A stretch of 64,000 bases of DNA from Zarea fungicola (Eukaryota; Ascomycota; Sordariomycetes; Hypocreales; Cordycipitaceae). The first letter of the stretch is position 1; each line of letters begins with the position of its first letter. Shown here piece by piece: positions 14,412-26,433 of this stretch. A program made the translations under genes and the position numbers. The notes below the pieces were generated by a model. The model saw nothing but the letters and a program-made list of their open reading frames with translations. It was not told the origin of the DNA and made no database searches. The stretch covers positions 1 to 64,000 of the forward strand of contig FWCC01000331.1 of NCBI GenBank assembly GCA_900169235.1, read 5' to 3'.

Positions 14412-16945
14412 TTAGTGGTCAATGCTGTGAGTGATATTAGCCAGACTGGTCCATGGAAAGAAGCGAAATAGATGAGCATACTCTTCCCACATCCTTCCCT
14501 GAACTGACTGAAGTTCATCCGATGTCAGGCGCTTCCCAGCTGTGAAGTACCCTAGTGCATGTTAGAGATTCCCGAATTCAATTGCACCATATAATCACTC
14601 ACCTGCTGTAATTTTGGCGTCAATTTCGACACGAGAATCAGCAGGGATCAGTTCCTCGGGAAGTTCAACTCGCTCGTGAATTGGGATTCTAACCCGTTAG
14701 CAAAGAGTCTCGACAGGACACAATCATTCGTACCCTTGGCTAACAATGGCATCATGCTTCATGCTACAGTGAGTCAATAAATAGGAAACCTCTTTTGCGG
14801 ACCTCATACTGCCACTTACTTGCTCATACTTAGCATGCGATCGATCTTCTTAATGCCCAGCCAGTGGAGGATATCCGGCATGAGTGCCTGGAATCTCATG
14901 TCTTTCACTCCCGCGATGTTTTCTGTTCGTGTGAAGTAATCCGAGGCACGATCTGCTCCACGCTTGCGAGCATTGTACACCACTACCTGGTATTAGCTGG
15001 AAAACAGTCTACACATAGCAGAGAGTACTTTGGCTGCCATACGGTACTGGATTATGAGTCAGTTCAAGTTCAAAAGCGATTGAATCATGAAGTTTACCTT
15101 TGTCACTTCACCAAGAGCTCTCCCTTCCTTTCTGAAGTAGATAACTACTCCGCTTCCTCCGCTTTGCGCTTCTTTTACTGCTTCTTCTATGCCGAAGATG
15201 AGGTAGGGTCTGCAAGTGCAAATATCGGACCCAAAGACATCACTTCCGTTGCACTAAACAACAATCAGCATCTGATTATCTGCCTGCAGTCACCTCGAGA
15301 AACGGTAGGAATACCTCATCGTGGATTCGGAGAGAAAGACGAACGGATTCGTCTGACATTTTGCTTGGATCTCCGAAGCAGTAGACAGTAAGGCCACCTT
15401 TTAAGTCTAGTCAGTAAACTGCATTATGTTCGCCCGCCTCTTGCCCGTGTGAGGTAGCCAACCTATTGGTGGAAGGAACACTTTAATATCACCACGAGTA
15501 ATGAGCTAGAAAATATCAGTCTTTATTCATCAAAAAAGTTGAACATGTGTTTACCTCGGGATAGCTGCCGCCTGTATGCTCAAACAGTGATCGGCGGAGA
15601 GTAGCTTCATCTATCTCTTCATTAGAGTTTAAGCAGCAGTGTATGTAAATAGCTGCACTTACCGATTCCGAATCGTTCAGCAACACCAGGCAAATACCAA
15701 ACCTGCAGAGTGTCAATTAATATTTGCAAGTTCATCGAAAGCGCCCTACCGGTTCAACGGCAAACTTGGTAACTGCCAGCTCCCCCTGCTCATTTAGGCA
15801 AACTCTACCATCGGGGACACTAAAAGCTTATTAGTTTTGTCGTTGTACTTGGTAGTGCCGCATACAGTCTACCAGATCGCACACTGTCCTCCAATTCAGG
15901 TAACTGATTGCCCAATATACGTCAGTAAACCATTTCCGCCACTTAATTCGACTTACTTGCCTTCATATGTGCTTTTGTAATGGCAATTGTAGGCCGTAGG
16001 TCAACTACCAAATTCTTAGCATTAACACAAAACCGGTCGTGATGCCCGTTTGGCTGTTACACACCGTTTTCCATTTCCATCACGTCTTTGAACTGCCACG
16101 GCGTAAGATGACCCCATGGGTCCATCGCGACGATCTTTTTCTTGTCACCCCATTGGGGGAAAGGGCCTATTTTCGCGGCGGGCTCGGTGTTGGTGAAGTC
16201 CGGCCTTGTCTCATGTTAGAATCGAGGGGGATACTGCCTGCAGGACATACCTGTGGTCAGTATTGAGCTCTTTACTCGCCACAGCCAATGCGTAGTATAC
16301 GGAGTAGGAGCCTCCACTGCAGCAATTCATCAGTGATCTAATCATGGCAACATTCGAGGGAAAGCTTACTGTGCTAGGTCTAGAGTTAGCTGGAGTTCGT
16401 CATGTTCGGGTCGAGATATACTTGCCTCCAACAGCTGCGAGGGTTCACAGTAATCATCAGCTTGTGTCTCTCATGTAGTATTCTGCGGTTGGTCTTGTAC
16501 GAAATACGAACCATTTCTCCGACGTATGGTGCTTGGAAGTCGGGACACAACAACGGGTCCTCGCTTGTTAGGATCCGCGTTTCCCCAATCTAAATGAATG
16601 GGATCAATGCCAATCTGCTTTGGGTAGGTACTAGCCAAATAAGTATTTCAACTCGACAGGTTTTCAGCAGCCAGAAACCTACGTGAGCACAATACGAGAG
16701 GTAAAGGCCGACTTTTGCATCGACAGGGAGCTTTGAGGCGTGGCTCCCACGTCGTGAAGATCAGCCTCGTCAGACGTCGCAGGGTCACTCGTGAAAACAG
16801 CCGATGCTGTACTTGCCTCCGGCTCTTGCCGCTGTAGGCCGATTGAGGTGGCTAGACTGTCCACGGCAGCAGCAAGCTGAGACTGTGCATGGCGAATCTC
16901 GTTCAAAGTGGCCAGGACAGTCTGGTCGTTGGCAGAGTGTGCCAT
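14412..16945 (-). CDS. URC1: URC1-type GTP cyclohydrolase II-like protein
   Basis: Related to RibA-type GTP cyclohydrolase II and closest by motif to the Urc1 branch, which acts in the uracil catabolism (URC) pathway of yeasts. Eighteen exons: 16945-16683, 16630-16512, 16434-16426, 16373-16370, 16316-16251, 16204-16065, 16004-15961, 15903-15866, 15819-15750, 15702-15663, 15610-15555, 15505-15463, 15397-15315, 15253-15098, 14986-14820, 14763-14734, 14688-14603, 14551-14412. The sum is 1554 nt, 517 aa. Family blocks restored are GPVVVSRLPSTIRRRN, VGAHGGSYSVYYALA, FEHTGGSYPELITRGDIKVF, GSDVFGSDICTCRPYLIFG (metal-binding Cys), YFRKEGRALGEVTK, and LMPDILHWLGIKKIDRMLSM. Exons of 9 nt and 4 nt are needed to restore VGAHGG. 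Two introns begin with GC (16425-16374, 15960-15904). The biochemical reaction of Urc1 proteins is not settled; RIB1 is less likely, because the RibA block EGRGIG reads EGRALGE here. Confidence 0.88.
16370..16373 (-). other. 4-nt microexon (CACA) of URC1-type gene
   Basis: Fourth coding exon, four bases between intron 16425-16374 (branch gctaac, acceptor cctag) and intron 16369-16317 (donor gtaagc, acceptor ctgcag). It completes the Ala codon and opens the His codon of the conserved GAHGGSYS block, and keeps the whole CDS in frame. Confidence 0.7.
16426..16434 (-). other. 9-nt microexon of URC1-type gene
   Basis: Third coding exon, flanked by introns 16511-16435 and 16425-16374 (the latter a GC donor, gcaagt). 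It supplies the A-V-G part of the conserved AVGAHGG block. Reading on without splicing gives a stop within about ten codons. Confidence 0.75.
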
Positions 16946-17703
16946 TGTTGATGGGACGCGATCTAATTATTATGGATGCAATACTGCAGGTTTCTTGAAA
17001 GAATCAGAAGCTCGGTATATTCTGCAAACTATCGGAAAGTTAAGGCAGAGTCAACAATCGAAGCAGTGTTGCCTTTGACGAAGAGGGGAAGAGAGGGGTA
17101 CTACGTCTTCTAGCTGCAGAGTTGATCTTGTTACGATAACGGCGCCACACACAGCTGACCAGGTAAGAAAGCCCATGGAGGTTGGGAGGTCGATCGGCCA
17201 ATCAACACCAGAAACAGAAAGCGATATCAATAGTGGCCAAAAATAAGAGCACATCTACGGAGATATCCGCCTGTACCCTCCTTCTTTTCTCTACGCTCTA
17301 GCTTTTCCGGTAGAAGTACTAGTATGTGTAACTCTCCTTGAACCTACAGGGCAAATGCCTCTCTATTCATCCACAGGCGATCACTTGATCAAAGCCGCGG
17401 TGCTCTCCGGGCCATTGGATATCCACCTTCATTCCCCGCAAGGTACCCAACCGTCAAAGTAGCCCAAGTATAAACCCACGAAGCTCAAGGTACCACCAGT
17501 TTCACCCCACAATTGGATCGTGGCTGAATAGGGTGGGTAGTACCCCCGTATGCAATTAATGAATGGCCGATAAGATATGCACTTAACGCATATGCGCCCG
17601 AATCCGACCTGCAAACTGCAATACAAGCAGCTGGCGACCACATTCAAGTCGCTTGCAAGTGCAATTGATAGCACAGTTAAATACAGCCAAGGTAACGCTC
17701 AAA
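16946..17703. promoter_or_regulatory. divergent promoter region, URC1-type gene and ELOF1
   Basis: About 760 nt between divergent starts. Minus-strand ORFs at 17051-17254 and 17429-17674 have no recognisable product. No clear motif seen. Confidence 0.4.
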
Positions 17704-18262
17704 ATGGGTAAACGCAAATCGTCACGAAAGCCCATGGGTCCAAAGAAGGTACGGCTTGTTTGATATACTATGATAGGAAAGATACGCGCTGACGATCATC
17801 AGGCCGACCCTCTGCCAACCACTTTTACGTGCCTATTCTGCAACCACGAGAAATCCGTCACAGTGAAACTTGACCGCAAGGCTGGTGTTGGCCAGTTGGA
17901 TTGTCGCATTTGTGGTCAAAAATTTCAGTGTGCCGTCAACTGTACGTCGTGCCCTTTCCTAATGCTACAACTATCCTCTCACAACTATCCTTGGTAGACC
18001 TATCTGCCGCTGTAGACGTCTATGGTGAATGGGTTGATGCCGCAGGTAAGACACTCTCCGGTCCTGGTTTTCTGGCTATATTTACTTAAGACACCAAAAC
18101 GCAGAGGCTGTCGCCAAGGAGGACAGTTCGAATGCTAGTTATGCCGGTACAGGACGAGTACCACCGAGGCGAGACCGGGACGAAGCACATGCTACAATCG
18201 ATCGAGACGACTCCCATCGATACAGCGGCGACGGTATCGTAGCAGACGATGAAGAAGACTGA
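17704..18262 (+). CDS. ELF1: transcription elongation factor ELOF1/Elf1
   Basis: Small zinc-ribbon factor that rides with RNA polymerase II through nucleosomes and in transcription-coupled repair. Four exons: 17704-17748, 17803-17941, 17998-18045, 18105-18262, total 129 aa. Starts with the basic tail [15 protein letters not shown]. The four zinc Cys lie in FTCLFCNH and [12 protein letters not shown], and YGEWVDAA follows. After this roughly 80-residue core comes an extra tail of about 45 residues, rich in Asp, Glu and Arg and ending DDEED; similar acidic tails occur in yeast. The 3' end is 90 nt from the convergent UPRT stop. Confidence 0.95.
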
Positions 18263-18352
18263 ACCATCTTATCCCTCGTATCCGCGCTGGTTGCCTTTGA
18301 AATTCACCTCGCAGTCTCGCAGCCCGTTTGCATTTTAAGGCGTCCAAGAAGT

Positions 18353-19347
<995 letters not shown>

Positions 19348-20395
19348 TTCAAGTGACTGCAACGACTTGTATCTTATGTGTATATGCTGTGGTATTTATT
19401 CACCGGCAAGCTCCGAGAAGGTATGAAGAGGCTGTCTCCATGTTGTGGGTGGGGTAATCTCAAGCTAAATAGGTAGCTACACTGCCGAATGCGTGGCCCA
19501 CTTTCTATTGGCGTTTCATTTTCAGATTCTGGCTTTTGCGTGGCAGGGCCTTTTTTTTTATTTAAACACCGTCGTGGCCAAGATTGGAGGCACGTAAAGA
19601 GAAAGAAAAAACTCCTCAACCTCGCGTTCTTTTCAAACATATCCATGAAGTGTCTAAAATACCATTACCATCGTCTGGGCATTTTTTTTCTATTATACTA
19701 ATATCGCTTTCGTAGATTCCTATACGTTATTTTGTTTGTTTTTTTCTTTCGATTCTCCGTCTACTATTTTGACGGGTCTAGCACTTACGTTATTAAATAC
19801 ATTTTTATAAGCTACCACAGTTCTATTCAAGTTGCTCATTTTCCTTTTTGAAAAAAAAATTAAAGGGTGAGGTAGTGGAATGTCTGTCTCCTAGAGTTTT
19901 TTTTTTTCGTTTGATAATGAGTCTTTGCTGATATTAATTACTACGTAGGTTCTCCTCTCTATTCGAAATGAAGTCTTTATCTACATGATTTTACAGAATC
20001 CTCGGTAGCTGTAACAGGCTTCAAAATCTTTTTTATTCGTCCTCTCCTTGTGACCTCTCCTGGTATAAGAAAAAAACAGTTAATAAATTGTCACTTTCCT
20101 GCTATTTTCAATTTCCAACCTAATTATATATAACTAGTTCTATGTAGTATTATTTATTGTCCTACATTATTGTGCTTTTAGAGGCGCCTATCTGATGATA
20201 AGTTGTTTTCAACTCGTGTACATAAATAAATTCGTCATTAACGCAGTTATTTTGACCATGGTCTAGTAAGCGCGACCACTTTTTTAGGCTCCTCTCTGGT
20301 AAGTTTCAACCGTGCGTACAGTCTAGGTCCTGCTTCCTAACACCACCCACTCATCCACAAACAAACCGACCATTACATGTGGCATACGCTTCACA
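19348..20395. promoter_or_regulatory. AT-rich divergent intergenic region, UPRT and ITPase
   Basis: About 1 kb between divergent starts. From about 19540 to 20240 the sequence is strongly AT-rich, with several homopolymer runs of eight or more T or A (near 19551, 19684, 19850 and 19900). Such tracts usually exclude nucleosomes. No ORF with a recognisable product. Confidence 0.5.
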
Positions 20396-21263
20396 ATGGC
20401 TCACTCTGTATGTTTCATTACGAGCAATGCAAATAAGTTGCAAGAAGTCAAGGCTATTCTTGAACCGTCAATTAAGGTTCAAAGTCAATCTATCGACCTC
20501 GAAGAGATGCAGGGCTCTGTAGAAGAAGTGACCCTGTCCAAATGCCAACGAGCCGCCGACGCTGTAAGTGAGACCGCAGGCCACACTTCTGATGGGTTAG
20601 CTGAGTTCACACATGTCAATTATATAGGTGAATGGGCCAGTTCTAGTGGAGGATACTGCACTGTGCTTCAACGCTCTTGGAGGGCTTCCTGGTGTCTATA
20701 TGTAAGTCATCGCCCTCATGGTGCAGAGAACTTCTCACGCTCAAAGCTAGTCCTTAGAAAGTGGTTTTTATCAAGCATTGGCCTCGACGGGCTCAACAAT
20801 CTTTTGGCTGCCTACTCAGATAAGTCGGCTGACGCTGTCTGTACCTTTGGCTACTCGAGAGGCCGTGGCCAAACACCCATTCTCTTCCAGGGTCGCTGTT
20901 CTGTGAGTTTGGCACTGCCAAGCCATCCATCGACTTCTTGTTTTCCTTCCCTCTGTTGGTTAACATCGACTATTAGGGTAAAGTCGTGCCAGCCCGTGGT
21001 TCTACGCGCTTTGGTAATATTTCCACATTAGCCTTGCATCAGATTCCGGCAGCTATTGACAACTAAGTTACAGGCTGGGATCCAATCTTCGAGTACAACG
21101 GCAAGACGTATGTCTTCTTGAAGCCTCTTTATCACAGCCCCATTGACTGACTCATCCAAGCTTTGCGGAGATGACAACAGAAGAAAAGAATCAAATTTCC
21201 CACCGGGCTAAGGCACTCAAAGAATTGCAGGATTGGTTTGAAAAGCATGGCGATGAGGTTTGA
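20396..21263 (+). CDS. HAM1: inosine triphosphate pyrophosphatase (HAM1/ITPase)
   Basis: Hydrolyses ITP, dITP and XTP to monophosphates, cleaning the nucleotide pool. Six exons: 20396-20563, 20628-20701, 20758-20902, 20977-21013, 21074-21107, 21161-21263, total 186 aa, the family length. Motifs: FITSNANKLQEVKAIL (phosphate-binding loop), VNGPVLVEDTALCFNALGG, GLPGVYIKWFL, the block ARGSTRFGWDPIF across an intron, and EKNQISHRAKALKEL near the end. Convergent with the C78 peptidase gene, stops 97 nt apart. Confidence 0.96.
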
Positions 21264-21360
21264 AGCATCAGCACGAAGAAGTGTTGGTTTGATGTTCAAC
21301 GCTAGGCAAGAGGCTGGCTCACGACATATTAGAATAGTAGACATGCGTACTCGGCGGCTT

Positions 21361-22763
21361 TCACACATACAATAGCAGTTCGAATTCGCTGTACTTGCGC
21401 AATGCGTCAAAACGCAGTCGATAAGTCTCGAGGATGTCTCTTTTCCGCCTGTTAGAGAGCAAATAAAATGGGTAGATGGTGTCTCTGTAATGTCGACCTG
21501 GGTTGAAGACGATCAAATTCAAGTCGCCATTGACTGTTTTCTCAAGACCGACAACTGTTACGGAATGGCCTAAGCAGTTTCAGTGTCCTATTTTTTTATT
21601 TATTTTTTTGCACAATTTACACGACTTACCCGGGCGCTGAAGATATACTGGAGGCAGTTCTGTCTCTTGGACTTTGACCTGCTCTTCGGTGTTGATCTTT
21701 CCATGAGAACGCCGGAAGTACGACGCAAGTACATTGGAGAGTTGGTCCAGCGCCGACGTTTCTTTTGAATCTTGAAATCGCAAAGCACTGCATCTGTTGC
21801 ATTGTTAAACTCCCAACTATGTATAGCAGCTCTATTCAAGGAACTCACTTGACGTTTAGATGTAGTAGCAGTGCTTGTGCCTTGCATGCACCGGAATTAA
21901 TACGCGTGTCGCAATGAATGGGAGTTGACGCATACCTCCAGTGTTCCAATATATTTCCTCGTGTCTTTTATACCCCCCGTCTCGATTCGACCTCTTGCGT
22001 TGTGGCCGTTGTCCCAGGCCTGTTCTATACGGTCCTGTAGCTGGAGGATGTTCGGCATTCCATCAGGAAAAATAGGCGGCTCGATCTCCATTACCAGCAT
22101 GATATAGGATATTAGCATCTGAATATTGCGATATCCACAAAAGCTGCCTAAATCTTGTACTTTAACAATTTCCCCTGTTGATGCTCAGAACAGCGTGTGA
22201 TATATACCTTCGTAGCGCAGCTTTGATATGCGTTGAACCAGGGGGTGGCATAGGTACGCCGAGATTGTATCACTGCTGTCATTTAATACATCGCGTATCA
22301 ATCGAATTATACCTTGCAATACATATCAGCAAAGATGTGGCTTTGTTGCGGTCGTTATACTTGCCGGCTTTTGTGTTTTGACCATGGGATAGCAGGTACT
22401 GTCGTAGCCAAGATGGCATGTGGTTTTCAGAGCCGAATCTGCCAAGCTGTGACTTCATTAAATTAATAATAAATCACCATGGCATTGAGATATCATCTTC
22501 GTACATCGCCTCCTGGTTTAGTTCGTAATCTATCCCTCTTCACCGTACCCATGCGGCTGCGCCGATGTAGTTTATGCTTTATTGCCATCATTGTTCGAGG
22601 TTTACACAAAGTCGGGTGTGTCCCGGCAGCAAACGCTTAGAGATGTGGAAGAATCACGGTGAAGGTTAGATCGCATGGTAATCTGTCGCCTTAGCAGTGG
22701 AGGCGGAGCGAGGCTTTCTCGGATGGAGCCGCTGGCTGAGTCAAAGACATGGATGTGCAACAT
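21361..22763 (-). CDS. C78-family (ZUP1/Mug105-like) cysteine peptidase
   Basis: Resembles the UFSP/ZUP1 peptidases that cleave ubiquitin (K63 chains) or UFM1. Eight exons: 22763-22606, 22556-22505, 22452-22383, 22312-22208, 22147-21936, 21880-21849, 21793-21630, 21569-21361, total 333 aa. Family blocks: MPSWLRQYLL, SAYLCHPLVQRISKLR, the active-site segment SFCGYRNIQM with Cys132, GIKDTRKYIGTLEAQALLLH, and VYLQRPGHSVTVVGLE with His266. The third catalytic position, Asp in ZUP1 (LxxDP), reads FNP here, Asn287. The usual QHQGHS reads QRPGHS. No N-terminal zinc finger is visible, and only 180 nt separate the chosen start from the SES1 stop, so the first two exons and the start are tentative. Confidence 0.78.
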
Positions 22764-22944
22764 TTCAGGGCAGGAGGCCAGTCAGTAACGATACACGACG
22801 ACAGCCTGCAATACGTGGTCCATTAATTGCGTGAAATATTTTCTATCAGATTCAGTCAAGAACTATGAAAATCTAGATGCGCTTTGGCAAGAGAAAGGCG
22901 CAGAGTTTCGGCGTTAGTCTCCCACTAGAGGCAGCTCGACTCCG

Positions 22945-24645
22945 CTACTTCTTTTCTCGGTGTGCTAGAGTTTTCTGGGTACCAGCATCCTTTGGCAGTT
23001 CGGATGCAAATGGAATAAATTCCGGAGCGCCAGGGAGATATTTGCGGAGCGGCTCAGGGACACGTAGACCCTAGTTAGGTTAGAAGGTGGTGGAGGGAAA
23101 GATCGTGACGCGTTTCAGCTTACCGTCTCTGTTTGATAGTTCTCCAGGACGCAACACAATGTTCGTGTCGTAGCACATAGTGTAGAATTTAGACAGTGAA
23201 CATACTTCTTTTTCGTGTCCGTCTGTGTCTTAGCTCCGAATCGAATATCGAGAGCACGCGATTGGTAGTCGGTGCAATTTGAGCATGAAACTAGTTCTTT
23301 GTACTCTCCCTGGTGGGGAAACCAGGCTTCGAGATCGAACTTCTTTGCTGCAGCATTGTTCAATGCGCCGGAAACAATAGCAATCACTTGGTAGGGTAGA
23401 TCTAGCGACTGATAGAACTCTTCAGAAACGGCAATCATCTCCTCAAAAGCCTCCCAGGATTTTTCTGGGTCAGTAAGAACAAATTGCTCAACCTGAAATC
23501 CCGTTAGTTCTCTTTTTTGCCTTGTGGGCTTCACGGCAGAGGACCAACCTTCTCAAATTGATGGACACGATAGATACCCCATGCATCTCGTCCATGAGAG
23601 CCCGCCTCTCGCCTATAGCAGGTGCTATAGCCAGCATATCTGGGACATGTGTCAGTGTGATTTTGAACGGGCAACTTCTGGACAAGGACCATACTTGATG
23701 GGCAGGTCTTTGGCAATGAGCCATTCGTCAGCGTGGAACGCAGATATAGGCTGCTCTGAGGTGGCAATGAGGTACTTGTCGTTGGCTTCATCGCCGTCAA
23801 CGACCTTGTAAAGCTGCTCATCAAAGTCGTCCAACTGGGCGGTCTTGGCCATGTAATCTTTGAGCATGAACTGTGGAGCTTGGAGAGGGCAGTATCCGCG
23901 CTGGGAGAGAAACTCCAATCCATAATTGATGAGTGCTTGATTCAAGAACACGCCCCATTGTCGCAAAAAGTAGCCGCGGTGGCCAACAACCTTGACACCG
24001 CGGTCTGGGTCATAGCCATCGAGACGAAGAAGCACTTCATGATGCGAAAGCACATCGCGTTTCTCGACAGTCACGCCATCCGGGGCCCATGTTCTCTGCA
24101 CGGCATTGTTGTCCTTGTCTCGGTTAGCTATAGCGTCTAAATACCAACGGCTACGATGGTTGGTACCTCGTTGTTGCTGACAGGAACACTATCATCGACA
24201 ATGTTTCCGACGCTCTTGATTGTTGCTCGCAGAATCTTGTCTTTTTGCGCCGCGGATTCAATAGTAAGTTTCTTCTCTTTCTCAAGTTCGATTTTTTGCT
24301 TCAACAAGTCGCTCGCATCTTCTTTAGCCTACGTTTTCAATCATTAGCTTTTTTGCTGTCGAAAACAAGGGTAGGCACGTACCTTCTTCTTGGCTCCAAT
24401 CAGCTTCTGTACCTCATTGATCTTGCCGCTGATTTGGGAAGCGTTGTACTGAGCTTAAGATTCAGATCAGTCAGTTTCCTGATTTCCATTACGCAGTATA
24501 CCTAGTGCTCACTCCGTCGGTGGTCCTCAAATAAAGCAATAACTTGGTCAACTATTCCCTCGTCCGCGAATCGACGTCGTTGTGACTCTCGGATCTTGTC
24601 CGGATTTCCCCCACGTTCCACAATGAAATCGTTGACGTCGAGCAT
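22945..24645 (-). CDS. SES1: cytosolic seryl-tRNA synthetase
   Basis: Charges tRNA-Ser. Seven exons: 24645-24513, 24453-24383, 24328-24167, 24113-23695, 23639-23549, 23492-23124, 23070-22945, total 456 aa. The N-terminal tRNA-binding coiled coil starts [20 protein letters not shown] and contains LIGAKKK. Class II motif 2 is [14 protein letters not shown]...VHQFEKVEQF, split by introns. Motif 3 region: [19 protein letters not shown] then [13 protein letters not shown]. It ends in a basic tail AHREKK, typical of cytosolic fungal SerRS. No presequence, so the mitochondrial enzyme is probably encoded elsewhere. Confidence 0.96.
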
Positions 24646-25231
24646 GTTTTTTGGTGATAATGAGACTTAAATATGGAGTGATATGGAGTGATATGGAAAC
24701 GTGTAATGACCGTTTTCCTGCACACTGAGCTTGGGCAAGGATCAAAATGTTGGTTGTTGTTTGCAAGGGAACAATAAGTGGTACCCCTCCATGGTGGGGG
24801 TTTTCTGCCCTGCCCCTCTGACTCAAAGGTGCCAGCTGAGAGGTAGGTTGGGTCCCACGTCAGACCAAGCCAGCCAGTCTAGGAGAGACTCGAAGGTATT
24901 TGTAATATAGTCTCTTGTTATCTTGTTCCGCTCAATACATGTGGATTAGATATAGAATTACATATACAGGCCCGATATTAACTTGAATAACACACCATAG
25001 TGAGGCAGCAGACTCCTAAACGGTGCCCGTTCTCAAAAGGTCCCGCGTCACGAAGTCGAAGAACCTCTATCATAATAATACGGTTGGCGAGAGACTAATA
25101 CAGCGCCATCATTACTGCTCGGCCGTAAGCGGAACCATTTTTGTTAGACGCCGCCCCCCAAAGAGTTTTCCTGCGTTTCCTAGCCCAAATCTTTAAGCTG
25201 CTCGAAACTTCGATGGCACCGACTCAAAAGC
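24646..25231. other. intergenic: SES1 promoter and RHEB 3' end
   Basis: About 590 nt. Holds the SES1 promoter with a 10-bp tandem repeat at 24671-24697 and the 3' region of the Rheb gene. No ORF of interest. Confidence 0.5.
24671..24697. repeat. 10-bp tandem repeat, about 2.7 copies
   Basis: Perfect repeat of unit atatggagtg, two full copies and a partial third, 26-52 nt upstream of the SES1 start codon, so probably in its 5' UTR or core promoter. Confidence 0.9.
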
Positions 25232-25976
25232 CTACATAATTAGGCAATTGGATTTTTCAGGCGCTTCGCCTGGGTTTTGTGACTTTTCGATTTGCTCTAT
25301 TAGGATTTCAAATGCACGGTCGACGTTCATGTTGTATCGGGCACTCGCTTCGGTCCAGCCGCATTGTAGCTTTTCGGAAAGCTTTTTCCCATCGTCGGCG
25401 CTGACTTGCCTCTGTTCGGGTCGCAGATCGCTCTTGTTTCCTACAATAACAATAGGGACTGACTCGGTACCCTGGAGGGGAAGCAAGTCATCACATCAGA
25501 TTTGATATTTAAGCTAGATGGCATCTGTAGGCAGTGTAAGAAAGACGTACCAAATGGTTAAGAATCTTCTCTCTTATAACCTGGACCATCTCAAAAGATG
25601 GTAAGGACGAAACAGAGTATACCAACATATACCCATGGATACCAATAAAGTGCTTAGAATTTAAGATGCTGTATTCATCCTGTTTTCCTTTGGTTAGCCC
25701 AGGTACTCCATTCAGGAAGGTGGGTGCTTGCTTGTCCTGCCGTATCAACGATTTCAGTTGAAAATTCTTGACCCTTGTAACGAATGGTTTTGCTAAAGGT
25801 ATTTTCGATCGTTGGGTAGTAGCTGTCAACAAACTCGCCTTCGACATACCGTACTGCCAGTGACGATTTACCTAGGCAGGGTTAGCTTCGTTCGCGCATG
25901 GATCTCAGTCGCAGTCACGCATACCAACAGAACGACTGCCTACAATAGCAACTTTTCTCTGCTTGGGAGATGGCAT
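25232..25976 (-). CDS. RHB1: Rheb-type small GTPase
   Basis: Ras-superfamily GTPase that activates TOR complex 1 at membranes. Four exons: 25976-25925, 25871-25732, 25679-25551, 25471-25232, total 186 aa. P-loop AIVGSRSVGKSSL is split by intron 1. Rheb-specific Arg after the first Gly (GSRSVGKSS) is present. Effector region YYPTIENTFSK, switch II DTAGQDEYSIL, guanine motif GNKSDL, and SAx-type motif EASARYN follow. The C-terminus is the CaaX box CLIM, predicted to be farnesylated. Intron 2 (25731-25680) starts with GC and lies exactly between Gln and Asp of the DTAGQDEYS motif. Confidence 0.95.
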
Positions 25977-26433
25977 TTTCAGCTGGGCTCTCAGTATTTA
26001 TAGGCGACGAATAAGTCAGGTTGGCATAAAAACTGTCGCAATTGCCATAAACACGAAGGCGGGCACATGTTTTGCTGACGTAAGGATCGCTAACCACTAC
26101 GGGGCATTGACTGGTACTATCCTGTTTCCGGCAAAGCTCCCCAGTCTGCGTCGCAAACCCAAGTCCCAAAGATTACTTACACTTTCGAATACCTAATAAA
26201 CGCAATTGCGAGTCGACGAGTTTTGTTCACGCATGGATATAGCATCTTTCGACCAGTTGCGCTAGTACGCAGAATATTTCCGCGTGTTGCTCTAATGACT
26301 TCTACTAGGCTGCCTACCAAGCTCAGCAGACGGAGTGCCTCAACCCACGAGCACTGAATCGTGTCAGCTTCATAACCTGTTCCAGGCAACGAACGTCATT
26401 ACATAAGACGGCAGCGTTGCACGATTACAAAAG
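25977..26433. promoter_or_regulatory. divergent promoter region, RHEB and WAPL genes
   Basis: About 460 nt between divergent starts; short ORFs here have no recognisable product. Confidence 0.4.

Noticed and set aside
17051..17254. 67-codon minus-strand ORF with a hydrophobic start, between URC1-type gene and ELOF1
   Set aside because: No recognised family and it lies in a divergent promoter; not supported without expression data.
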